Assembly (NCBI RefSeq): GCF_000374085.1
Contig: NZ_KB893589.1
Coordinates: forward strand, 1 to 37,441
DNA: 37,441 nucleotides
Reading direction: 5' to 3'
Origin: Spirosoma spitsbergense DSM 19989
GTDB lineage: Bacteria > Bacteroidota > Bacteroidia > Cytophagales > Spirosomataceae
Numbering within the stretch: the stretch's first letter is position 1; the number at the start of each line of letters is the position of its first letter. A program made the translations under genes and the position numbers. Of this stretch, positions 15,498 to 23,893 are shown piece by piece. The notes beneath the pieces were generated by a model, which saw only the letters and a list, made by a program, of their open reading frames with translations, made no database searches and was not told where the DNA came from.

Positions 15498-16673
15498 TCA
15501 GGCTTGAACGGCACCGGTTTGGCCCTGTCTTACAAGGGGGTTTTCGGGTAGATGCATAAGGTAAATTACTCTAAACCAGATAAGTACGCAGGGTAGGGCT
15601 TTTAGCACGTATGGTTTCACCAACTGCTCCCGCAGGAAGGTTGGAAATATGTCGCTGGGCGACAGTATGGTGAACACAAAACAACTAATGAGCAAGGTTC
15701 TGTCGAGCCAGTTTTGCGGGCAGCACACCCACCAGCAAATCACGCCCGTAACGGCTGTAATGTAGGTTGGCGATTCGGAAACGGGGTTGAAAATGACCTG
15801 AAACAGCAGCACCGATGCAACCATTAACAGACGGAATACCGGTTCTGTATAGCGTTTTATCTGCACATACACCGTACAGAACAGCAGCACCCCGGCCCCA
15901 ATAATAGCTGAAGTTGAAATATTGGGCGAGATGGTCTGATGCACAAGGCGGTGAATGGACAGATTAAGCCATTTGTCCACGTCAGATTTTATGAGCAGCT
16001 GTTGCACCCACAAGTCATATTGCCAGAGCAGTTTATCGGGCGAAGTAAGCAGCAGCGGCAGCAACGCGAACACAACACCCCAGCCCAGGGCATAAGCCAG
16101 AAACCGGAGTTTCTGCGGGTATAGTAAAAATAATGCCCCGGCTACCAGACTATAAATTTTGATATTGAAGCCCAGCAGGATAAAAAAAGCGGCCCAAACT
16201 GGTTTGCGACGTTCAAAACTCAGGAACGTAAATAGCGAAAGGGCGGCAATGAGCGGATTGGTCTGGCTATTCACGAGCGACGTGAACAATTCCTGCAGGC
16301 AGAACCAGTAGGCAAACACTTTTTGCTGATGCGTAAACGGCATCCGGTAGATGGCGTAAAACCAGACAGCCGTAAACAAGGGTTGCCAGATGAACAGCCC
16401 CACTGAATAGGGAAGCGCAAAAATTGGGGCAAATAGAGCGGCAAAAGTAGGTGCGTAGTGATAATGATCCACGTACTCTGCCGGATAGGCTGCATACAGA
16501 CTTTTACCCTCCAGGAGATGATACAGCGAATAATAAAAAATACTGTACACATCAGACCCCTCAAAGAACACGACCTTTATGCTTGCCAGCAGGGCAAGTG
16601 CCGCGTAAACCCCCATAATGAAGCGGGTGTTACTGAAAAGAGGATGCCTGTAAAACTTTTGTATGGTATTCAC
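15498..16673 (-). CDS. GT87/DUF2029-like membrane glycosyltransferase
   Basis: An integral membrane protein with about ten hydrophobic helices, resembling GT-C enzymes of the DUF2029 (GT87) family that use polyprenyl-phosphate sugars. The first periplasmic loop has the expected acidic residue (FFEGSDVYSIFYY, near D42), then LLEGKSLY and the HYHYAPTFAALFAPIFALP block typical of the family. A short soluble tail follows the last helix. The length of 391 is normal. Its stop is 48 bp before the start of the family 2-like gene, suggesting one transcript. The donor is probably a lipid-linked sugar and the product a glycolipid or glycan; this is inferred from the family. Confidence 0.82.
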   Translation of the reverse strand: MNTIQKFYRHPLFSNTRFIMGVYAALALLASIKVVFFEGSDVYSIFYYSLYHLLEGKSLYAAYPAEYVDHYHYAPTFAALFAPIFALPYSVGLFIWQPLFTAVWFYAIYRMPFTHQQKVFAYWFCLQELFTSLVNSQTNPLIAALSLFTFLSFERRKPVWAAFFILLGFNIKIYSLVAGALFLLYPQKLRFLAYALGWGVVFALLPLLLTSPDKLLWQYDLWVQQLLIKSDVDKWLNLSIHRLVHQTISPNISTSAIIGAGVLLFCTVYVQIKRYTEPVFRLLMVASVLLFQVIFNPVSESPTYITAVTGVICWWVCCPQNWLDRTLLISCFVFTILSPSDIFPTFLREQLVKPYVLKALPCVLIWFRVIYLMHLPENPLVRQGQTGAVQA

Positions 16674-16729
16674 TACAGGTCAATCTGTTAGATGATAGAC
16701 AAAACCAGCCTTATAAAACGGCGAATATA

Positions 16730-17899
16730 CTACGTGGTCATCCATTGCGGCCAAATCTCATTCAGGAAGATTGATAAAGGCACAACCACGACCCCTTCTT
16801 TTGTGGTGAAAGTTCGGCCCTGCGGCACAATTACAACTTTATCATCGGGGTTCAAATCTGCAACACTGGCATAAAATCCCTTTGTCAAAACGGGTACATC
16901 GGCGTATTTGATTTCGATGCAGGCCCGTTTACCATCGGGTCTGATAACGAATAGGTCGCACTCGGCACCGGCTTGTGTACGGTAAAAATAGAACTCAGTG
17001 TCGGAAGCTGTTCGGATCAATTGCTCTACAACGTAGCCTTCCCACGATGCGCCAACGAGCAGATTCGTTTGCAAATCATTAAAAGAGTGCAGGCGTGCCA
17101 GCCGATGCAGCATTCCTGAGTCGCGCAGGTATAACTTGGGCGATTTCACCAGGCGTTTACCAATGTTGATAAAGTAAGGCTGTAATCGTCTGATTAGAAA
17201 TCCTCCTTCCAGTAAATCCAGATAGGCCAGTACAGTAGGCTGTGATATACCCATTGAGCGAGATAAGTCACTCATATTCAAGAGATTGCCATGAACACCA
17301 AGTAGCATTTGTAGAAACCGGCGTAGTGTAGGGGCCGCTACCTGATATCCCAGTGCACGGAGGTCGCGCTCAACAAAAGTTGCCACAAAATTGTCTAACC
17401 ACCGACCTGTACGTGATGGAAGATCAGCAAAAAGTGCATCTGGAAAGCCACCCCTAAACCAGTGCTCCTGCCAGCTAACCCGGCTCTGTACTTCAGGCCA
17501 TGAAAAGGGGGTTAGTTCGATATAGGATATACGTCCTGCCAGCGAATTGGCACTCTGCCGAATGAGGTCGGGCGAGGCCGAACCCAGCAGCAGAAACCGT
17601 CCAGGCATGCGCTCTTTATCGACTAACGCCCGAAGTAATGAAAATAATACCGGCATTTGCTGCACTTCATCTATAATGACACATTTGTCGGCTTGGCCCT
17701 GTAGGAACGATTCGGCGTTTTGGAGCACCTCCCGGTCGGTTGTCAATTCCAGATCAATGTAGATTGATTCAATAGGTAGTTACCCACGTATGAGTTGTGC
17801 CAGTGTTGTTTTGCCAACCTGTCGCGGGCCAATTAAGGCCACAATTGGAAAATAAGTCAAATCATCGAGCAAACGTGCTGTTACAGAGCGTGTAATCAT
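16730..17899 (-). pseudogene. AAA_14/DUF4143 ATPase gene broken by one in-frame stop
   Basis: From the ATG at 17899 the frame encodes MITRSVTARLLDDLTYFPIV and a Walker A motif, GPRQVGKT (24-31). Codon 40 is TAA (17782-17780). Without any frame change the sequence resumes LPIESIYIDLEL, then Walker B VIIDE (D77, E78), the GRFLLLGSASPDLIRQS block and the DUF4143 region. The C-terminal part has a PD-(D/E)xK-like pattern: GAECDLF (E313, D315) and EIK (E329, K331). Full length would be about 389 residues, normal for the family. The downstream piece alone lacks Walker A and should not bind ATP. A perfect palindrome ends 3 bp before the start codon. The role of this widespread, patchily distributed family is not established. 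The stop could be a real mutation or a sequencing error. Confidence 0.88.
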
Positions 17900-17901
17900 C
17901 C

Positions 17902-17972
17902 TTAAAGTAACTCGCCATCCTTGTAAATTCAAAATATACATTTGAATTTACAAGGATGGCGAGTTACTTTAA
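17902..17972. repeat. Perfect 32-bp inverted repeat next to the AAA_14 start codon
   Basis: The arm 17902-17933 (beginning TTAAAGTAACTCGCCATCCT) is the exact reverse complement of 17941-17972, with a 7-nt loop, ATATACA. It ends 3 bp before the AAA_14 start codon on the minus strand, so any mRNA that includes it would hide the ribosome entry site in the stem. It could be an operator, a leader hairpin or an element end. Confidence 0.95.
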
Positions 17973-18055
17973 CCAGTATAGCAGAATGGAGAAAACCATA
18001 AATTCCCCTACTTCATCTCCTCTACAAACATCGTGAGGACAAGGAGCAACTGCAA

Positions 18056-21000
18056 CTACATACCCTGCGTATCGAACTGTACCTTATCAACGGCAAACAG
18101 CGGTTTTTGACCGGCCGTTGGATTGATGAAAACGAGGTAGAGTTTATGAATACCCGACACGGGCTTACGGAATGGTAAATCAATCGGCCCCGTTGTGCCC
18201 TGTTTGGCATCAGCTTCGCCCAGAAGCAGGCCCGTGGGTGAGTCGAGCCGGGCTTCGAGTTTGCCACCCGCTACCTGGTCGTTAGCCGAGAATACCGTTG
18301 GTTTAATGCCCGTGATGCCCGTCAGGTCAATATCCGTGAACTCCAGGTAGCTACCCGACTTCGTTCCGATGGCAGCTGGTCCCATCTGTGGAATGTCGTA
18401 CTGGAAAATATCCTGCTTTACATCCGCCGAAACGGCTTTCACCATCGGCGACCGCAGGGCTACACTCGATGAACCGGTAATAGGGCCAATGGCACCATTG
18501 CCCCGGTCGGTATAGGTAGCGGTCAGGATGTATGAACCATCCTTTTTCTGCGCTGCCGTCACGTAATCACCCGATAGTGGCTGACGGTCTTCTTTTTTCT
18601 GGTCAGCCAGCGAAAGGATATACCGTACCATGTCAGTTGCTTCGCTTTCCTTGAGTTGCGGGTGGGCACTCATGGCCTGTTCGCCCCAGACGCCACCACC
18701 ACCGGAAATTACCTTTTTGGCCAGTTTGCCTTCGGCCTGAAAAGAGCCTTTGTATTTCTTCGCTACGTCGATATAGGCAGGTCCGATGGATTTTTTGTCA
18801 ATGGCATGGCAGGCTTTACAGTCGCTCAGTTCAATCAGCCGCTTACCGGTCGAAAAACCCGTGTTGGCCTGGTGGCCCTGTGCCAGCATCGTTTTGTCAA
18901 AACCTTCGAGGTAGTTGATAGTCATGGTCACATCGCTGGGGTCGATACCTTTCTGCAAGGTTCCGTCCTCTTTGTCGGCCACTTTAACGGCGTACTTAAC
19001 GGGCTTGTCGGGGAAGTAAAACGTTTTGTTTCCCGCAAGAGCAACTTCCACTTTGGGCTGGTCGTTCCCCACTTTGATGTCCATCGTTTTGGTGGCTACG
19101 TTTCCGGCGACATCCGTCACTTTGAGCGTAGTCGGGTAAACGCCGGGCTTCGTAAAGGTTACCGTTGGGTTGGCAGTCGTCTGTTTTGGCATACCGGGGC
19201 CAAACGACCACTCGTATTTGAGCGCGTCACCATCGTAATCCATCGATTCTTTCGCGTCAAATTTCACCGTCAGGGGAGCCGCACCAACCATTTTGCTGGC
19301 ATTGGCAGCGGCTACGGGCTTCCGGTTGCCAGCATTGTACGTAATGCGCGACAGGCGGGCGTCGGCGTTGGCCGCAAACCACTGCTGCCCGTATTCGAGC
19401 GTATACAGCGAACCATCGTTGGCAAACTGCATGTCAATCGTGTGCGAGAACTTGGTGTTCGGCAGGAAGGTCTCCATCTTCACAAAATCGCCGTTTTCTT
19501 TCATCGTGACCGGGTGAATCCAGTCACGCATCCATTCGTAGGCAAAGAATTTTCCGTCGTAGGCCTTCGGGAATTTTACGGGCGATTCCGGATAGTCATC
19601 GTAGTAATAAACCGGTCCGGCCATGGCATTACGACCACCTTTGCCCATAATCGGCCCGAACTCCGGCGATTCGGCGTAGGGGTAATAAATAAACGCTTTC
19701 TGAGCCGGGGGTAGCTCCTGAAGGCCCGTGTTGTTAGGCGAATCATTGATTGGCTTCATGGGGTCAAACAGGGGGCCGGAGGTGCTATCGGCAAAATTAA
19801 AGGCGTGGTAGGGACGATTGTCCGCTACGAACAGCGGCCAGCCGTAATACCCTGCCTTCCGGGCCTGATTCATTTCGTCGTGCCCGCGGGGGCCATATTT
19901 TTCGCTGTTCTCACCCGCGTCAGGGCCTACTTCGCCCCAGTACAGGAAACCCGTACGCTGGTCGACCGAAATCCGATAGGGATTACGGTTACCCATTACG
20001 TAAATTTCGGGACGGGTCTTGTCCATTCCTTTTGGGAACAGGTTTCCTTCGGGAATGGTGTAGGTGCCGTCGGCTTCGGGGTGAATCCGCATGATTTTAC
20101 CACGCAGGTCGTTGGTGTTACTCGATGTAGCGCGGGCATCCCAGCCCCGGCGACCCGGCCGCCCGTCAATGGGAGCGAACCCTTTGGAGTTGAATGGGTT
20201 GGTATCGTCACCCGCCGAGAGGTACAGATTGCCCTTCTTGTCCCAGGCAATCGAGCCCCCCGTATGGCAGCAGCCATCGCGCTTAACGGGAATGGTCAGC
20301 AGGACTTTCTCGGTATTGAGCAGCAGGGTGTCCTTCACATCGTCGTACACAAAGCGCGACAGGTGCTGGGCGGTATCGGCTACCGTATTGCCCGTCAGGG
20401 GCGAGTAGTAGGCATACAGCCATTTGTTCTGCTTGAAATTAGGGTCAACATTCAACCCCATCAGGCCGTATTCAAACTTGGTGAATACCGGGAAGTTGGC
20501 AACCACTTTCACCGATTTTTTGGCGGGGTCATACAATTTCAGGGCACCTTTCCGCTCCGAGAAAAGTACTTTACCGTTGTCCAGTACTACCAGTTCCGTA
20601 GGCTCATCGAGTCCGGCGGTGAGAATCTGGCGGTCGAAGCGGTTTTCTTCGGGGTAAGGCTGCGTTTTGGCCTGTCCGAACTTCAGGTTCGTAGCCATCA
20701 CGGATTTGATACCACCCAGAATGTGGGCTAAAAACATCTGGTCGCTATACGACTCATCGGTATGGCCGGCACCCGTGTAAAATGCCTTGCCACCGTCGAA
20801 ATCGTGGTACCAGATGAACGGGTGATTATCCCCGTTTTTGCCGCCTTCGTAGGTTTTTTCGTCCAGCTTACCCAGCACTTTTATCTCGGGCGAGATGCTT
20901 TTGTAGCTGTACCACTCGTCGAACCGTTTCCAGACGTCGGGCAGCATTTTGGTAGCCGGATGGCTTTTATCGATAATATCGATTTCGGCATTCTGCTGTT

Positions 21001-21493
21001 TGGGGTGGTTCAGAAAGTACGCACCCGCCAGTTGGTTATACCAGGGCCAGTCGTATTCCGTATCGGCAGCCGCGTGGATACCCATGTAGCCGCCACCCGC
21101 CTGAATGTACCGCTCAAACTGCGCCTGCTGGGCTTCGTCGAGTACATTGCCGGTCGTGCTGAGCCAGATAACGGCACTGTACTGCTTCAGGTTATTTTCG
21201 GTGAACTTGCCGGCGTTCTCTGTCGTGTCAACGGCAAACCCGTTTTCCTTACCGAGTTTCATAATGGCTAGTTTGCCTACCTCAATGGACTTGTGCCTAT
21301 ATCCTGCCGTTTTGGAGAAAACCAGTACTTTGTTCAGGGCAACGGGTGCCTGACCCGAAGCCGTTGCTGGTTTGGCCGGGGTCGTTCGCCGGGCTGACGT
21401 TTGTGCCCAGACAGGGTTGTCTGCGCCAGAGACTACCGTTGCCAGCACGCCCGCCAGCAGCCATAGGCGGGAGGGAAATTTACTGTTAATCAT
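18056..21493 (-). CDS. ThuA / PQQ-type sugar dehydrogenase / PKD / cytochrome c / CBM multidomain protein
   Basis: A 1145-residue exported protein. The ATG at 21493 is preferred because a signal peptide follows directly (SRLWLLAGVLATVVSGA, then AQTS); a GTG at 21526 would add 11 residues. Domains in order are: ThuA-like at about 54-270 (VLVFSKTAGYRHKSI, GGYMGIHAAADTEYDW); a glucose/sorbosone dehydrogenase beta-propeller at about 290-715 (LDEPTELVVLDNGKVLFSER, CCHTGGSIAWD, GRRGWDARATSSN); a PKD domain at about 725-808; a class I cytochrome c with haem site CKACH (C892, C895, H896) and likely Met ligand M941; and a C-terminal CBM6-like beta-sandwich at about 985-1140. The chain suggests sugar oxidation in the periplasm, with electrons passing to the fused haem. 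It stands alone on its strand. Confidence 0.93.
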   Translation of the reverse strand: MINSKFPSRLWLLAGVLATVVSGADNPVWAQTSARRTTPAKPATASGQAPVALNKVLVFSKTAGYRHKSIEVGKLAIMKLGKENGFAVDTTENAGKFTENNLKQYSAVIWLSTTGNVLDEAQQAQFERYIQAGGGYMGIHAAADTEYDWPWYNQLAGAYFLNHPKQQNAEIDIIDKSHPATKMLPDVWKRFDEWYSYKSISPEIKVLGKLDEKTYEGGKNGDNHPFIWYHDFDGGKAFYTGAGHTDESYSDQMFLAHILGGIKSVMATNLKFGQAKTQPYPEENRFDRQILTAGLDEPTELVVLDNGKVLFSERKGALKLYDPAKKSVKVVANFPVFTKFEYGLMGLNVDPNFKQNKWLYAYYSPLTGNTVADTAQHLSRFVYDDVKDTLLLNTEKVLLTIPVKRDGCCHTGGSIAWDKKGNLYLSAGDDTNPFNSKGFAPIDGRPGRRGWDARATSSNTNDLRGKIMRIHPEADGTYTIPEGNLFPKGMDKTRPEIYVMGNRNPYRISVDQRTGFLYWGEVGPDAGENSEKYGPRGHDEMNQARKAGYYGWPLFVADNRPYHAFNFADSTSGPLFDPMKPINDSPNNTGLQELPPAQKAFIYYPYAESPEFGPIMGKGGRNAMAGPVYYYDDYPESPVKFPKAYDGKFFAYEWMRDWIHPVTMKENGDFVKMETFLPNTKFSHTIDMQFANDGSLYTLEYGQQWFAANADARLSRITYNAGNRKPVAAANASKMVGAAPLTVKFDAKESMDYDGDALKYEWSFGPGMPKQTTANPTVTFTKPGVYPTTLKVTDVAGNVATKTMDIKVGNDQPKVEVALAGNKTFYFPDKPVKYAVKVADKEDGTLQKGIDPSDVTMTINYLEGFDKTMLAQGHQANTGFSTGKRLIELSDCKACHAIDKKSIGPAYIDVAKKYKGSFQAEGKLAKKVISGGGGVWGEQAMSAHPQLKESEATDMVRYILSLADQKKEDRQPLSGDYVTAAQKKDGSYILTATYTDRGNGAIGPITGSSSVALRSPMVKAVSADVKQDIFQYDIPQMGPAAIGTKSGSYLEFTDIDLTGITGIKPTVFSANDQVAGGKLEARLDSPTGLLLGEADAKQGTTGPIDLPFRKPVSGIHKLYLVFINPTAGQKPLFAVDKVQFDTQGM

Positions 21494-21652
21494 AGAGTTT
21501 TGTGATTTATACAAATTGATTGGCACCCACTAATCGAAGTCAAAATGCTTAACTTATTTTAGGATTCGATTGGCTTTTAGTAAGAAACAAAAGTAACGAA
21601 AAAGCGAATGCCATGTCGTAGTCATTGGCTTAAATAATGCCTGAACCTGAAT

Positions 21653-22432
21653 TTAATCGACTTTTTTGAAAGTCAGAACGGGCTTGCCCTGCCGAAACAG
21701 CGTCAGTTCACGCGAATTAATCCGGTAGGTCATTGGCTGGTTCAGCAGGGGCAGCAGTTTGGCTTCTACCGCACCGTTTGGACCCATACAGGCCATTTTT
21801 GTGGTAACCAGTGGTCCAAACAGAATCTGATGAGTGTCTGCCCTAACGGGGCCGCTGAGCTGATTTCAGCCGGTAGTGCCGGTTACGCGCCCCTGAGTGA
21901 GTGAAATCTCCAGGCGGGGTATTGTCCGGGCTGCTCCGTTGGTGGCAACGGAATCCCCCTCTATGCCCGTGAGCACCCAGCTAGCCTGCAGGAGGGCTAA
22001 TTGCCGTAGTGAAACGCCACAACCCACCACGTTTTTGCCCTGACTCACCACATCCACGTGGTAATCGTACCGCTGGCCGGATAGTTTATCCGTACAACTG
22101 TCGGGTCGGAACAATACCTTGATTCGGCCATCCAGCGACTGATATCCGAACGCGCCATTGGTCGAATCGGCCGTGCGGCTAATCTGATTTTCGGAAAGCG
22201 ATACAACACTGCTGTCGCCGTGCCGGGGTTTAAAGAGCAGGACTCCCTGGGATGGGTTTACCGTTAGCGACCAGGCGGGGTCACTGCCTACGGCCACCAG
22301 TTCATCCCCGGCTTTCAGGTAGCGGGTGTAATCGTCGGGTTGATTGACGGGGATGAGCATGGCCGAGAACTGCGTAGACGGACGGCGACAGGCAACCGTC
22401 AGGAGTACAAGGCCAACCAGTAGCGTTCGCAT
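21653..22432 (-). pseudogene. META-domain lipoprotein with TGA at a conserved Cys codon
   Basis: From the ATG at 22432 the frame encodes MRTLLVGLVLLTVAC, a lipoprotein signal with C15 as the lipid site. A COG3650-like region follows (AVGSDPAWSLTVNPSQGVL, DGRIKVLFRPDSCTDKLSG). A META/HslJ domain then begins at about 160 (LLQASWVLTGIEGDSV). Codon 189 is TGA (21868-21866) in the context VTGTTG-TGA-NQLSGP. Family members have Cys here (GCN motif). The same frame then continues for 70 residues with normal META sequence, including FGPLVTTKMACMGP, and ends KVD at a TAA (21653). So one base change separates it from an intact gene of about 259 residues. Nonsense mutation or sequencing error is most likely; recoding is possible but unsupported. 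An IS lies 62 bp upstream of the start. Confidence 0.88.
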
Positions 22433-22489
22433 AGGTTTGGTGCGGGTTGTATTTGAGGATAAGACCATCGCCAGCCGAAAAAGTTTAAG

Positions 22490-22494
22490 AATTA
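22490..22494. repeat. Target-site duplication, left copy
   Basis: AATTA directly outside the left inverted repeat is repeated as AATTA at 23546-23550, directly outside the right one. Confidence 0.75.
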
Positions 22495-23545
22495 TAGGAC
22501 TTACGCAAACTGGATTGTTGGCCGAACAAGCTGAGAGCGTAGATACTCGCTCAATAAGCCATGCTTGAGTTGATAAACGCTCGTTTGACATCCATAAGCC
22601 AACTCCCGCAACCGTATCCACACCAAACTGGCCGCTGCAATATGATTCCGTTGACTTCGATTCAGACGACACTGACACTTAGCAATGCCTGTCAATTGTT
22701 TTTCCTCCCGGTGAAGCTGCTCAATCTTCCAACGCAGGCTGCTCTCCTGTTGAGCAGCCTGTGTCGAGTCCTGAGACAAGTCATTGGTTATCAACCAGTC
22801 CGTGCGGTCGGTAGAGACCTCAACCCGGAACAGCTTTACTTTCACATCAAGAGGAAACTTGTTGAGCTTAACCGCTTTGCCTTCGGCCAATTCCCTAGCC
22901 GACCACGCCAGATTACTCACCGCCAGGTAGGGTCGTTTTGCCTGGCTGTCATCCACTTTACGGTTGGCCTTGAGCGGACAGTAGAAGATTTTATGCTTGC
23001 TGATGAGCAGTTTCATCATCTCGGTGGTGGCATACCAACTGTCCATGAGCACATAACCGAAAAGCAAACCGCGATGAATCGCGCTAATGAGCATCTCCCG
23101 CACATGATCAAGCTTGGTCTTGCCGTCCCGGTCGGGGTCAAACAGCCGGTAGTCAATGACCCAGAATTGGTCGGCAACTGGATCGTAATACACGCAGTTG
23201 ACCACACCGATGCCTTTAATTATCCCATGCTGATTACCCGAATATTGTCGCCGAACACCCTGTATTTTAGACGAGTGGATCTTTTCCAGCACTACATCGT
23301 CAAAGATAAGATAGCCTTCGAGCCGACTGTTAAAAAGTGGGCTTACCTTTTCCCAAAGCATTCGTGGGGTAAGCTTTTCTTCTTTTAGGAAGCGGGCCAC
23401 GTCGTCGTGGGAAAGGTCAGCAAAGTGGTCAGCCAAATTCGTGCAGGTATAATTAATCTGGCTGGAGAGCAGATACTGACAGTATAAGTGGCTCGTCGTT
23501 TTCATACCTGAAATTAACCATTTTCATTACTTTGCGTAAGTCCTA
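22495..23545 (-). mobile_element. Complete IS4/IS701-like insertion sequence
   Basis: A 1051-bp element with perfect 15-bp terminal inverted repeats (TAGGACTTACGCAAA at 22495-22509 and its complement at 23531-23545). It is flanked by 5-bp direct repeats AATTA, which give a clean insertion. It carries one transposase gene on the minus strand, whose stop codon lies inside the left repeat. It landed between the divergent META lipoprotein and sensor kinase genes. Confidence 0.93.
22501..23505 (-). CDS. IS4/IS701-like DDE transposase
   Basis: A 334-residue DDE transposase. The likely catalytic residues are D69 (in YLIFDDVVLEK), D155 (in VLMDSWYAT) and E262 (in LRWKIEQLHREEK). The spacing R258-x3-E262-x6-K269 fits the R-E-K part of the YREK signature of the IS4 superfamily, though the Tyr position is Ser. 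YFR-like insertion sequence between the second D and E is consistent with a beta-strand insertion domain. The frame is intact from ATG at 23505 to a TAA formed by the inverted repeat at 22503-22501, so the element may be active. IS701 rather than IS4 proper is my best guess from memory of the DD..WYA pattern; subgroup confidence is moderate. Confidence 0.9.
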   Translation of the reverse strand: MKTTSHLYCQYLLSSQINYTCTNLADHFADLSHDDVARFLKEEKLTPRMLWEKVSPLFNSRLEGYLIFDDVVLEKIHSSKIQGVRRQYSGNQHGIIKGIGVVNCVYYDPVADQFWVIDYRLFDPDRDGKTKLDHVREMLISAIHRGLLFGYVLMDSWYATTEMMKLLISKHKIFYCPLKANRKVDDSQAKRPYLAVSNLAWSARELAEGKAVKLNKFPLDVKVKLFRVEVSTDRTDWLITNDLSQDSTQAAQQESSLRWKIEQLHREEKQLTGIAKCQCRLNRSQRNHIAAASLVWIRLRELAYGCQTSVYQLKHGLLSEYLRSQLVRPTIQFA

Positions 23546-23550
23546 AATTA
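23546..23550. repeat. Target-site duplication, right copy
   Basis: AATTA, matching 22490-22494, directly outside the right inverted repeat of the IS. Confidence 0.75.
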
Positions 23551-23893
23551 TTCTGTGTATCAACGGAAACCGAAAACCAGCTCGAATAAGTGAGCAGAAC
23601 CAGCTTTTCCGGCAGGCAGCAACGCAGCCGTTTCTACTGTAAAAACTCCCTGGAAGCTGTTTGAATTGGCGCTTTCAGGCCCAAAATAGTAGTATAAACA
23701 GCTTTTATGAAACAGATAGTAAATGCTCCAGGGTTAATAGACAGGCCGACTGGCCGATGAGTTGCCGGTAAACAGACACCGCCGGTTTGCCAGAATCGAC
23801 CATAAATCCGGTAATGACGCATCGAATGAGTATTTACCGTAAATTAGGCGTTTGCAGTAACGGTTGCCCTAACGTTACAACTTCCGAGAGATT
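23551..23893. other. Intergenic region upstream of the sensor kinase
   Basis: I see no gene here. It holds nested inverted repeats: CCCTGGA (23648-23654) with TCCAGGG (23727-23733), and AAGCTGTTT (23654-23662) with AAACAGCTT (23696-23704). A short dyad TTTACCGTAAA lies at about 23833-23843, near where a promoter for the kinase gene would be expected. No clear -33/-7 pair was found. Confidence 0.5.

Noticed and set aside
18656..20731. Long plus-strand open frames opposite the ThuA multidomain gene
   Set aside because: They are shadows of a high-GC coding frame on the other strand; the translations are rich in Arg, Val and Gly without family motifs.
21824..21868. Selenocysteine insertion element downstream of the META-domain TGA
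   Set aside because: The small GC stem does not match the loop or spacing of known bacterial SECIS elements, and no selenium genes are in view.
22561..23388. Plus-strand open frame of 275 codons opposite the IS transposase
   Set aside because: It mirrors the transposase coding frame, and the transposase has catalytic residues and terminal repeats to support it.
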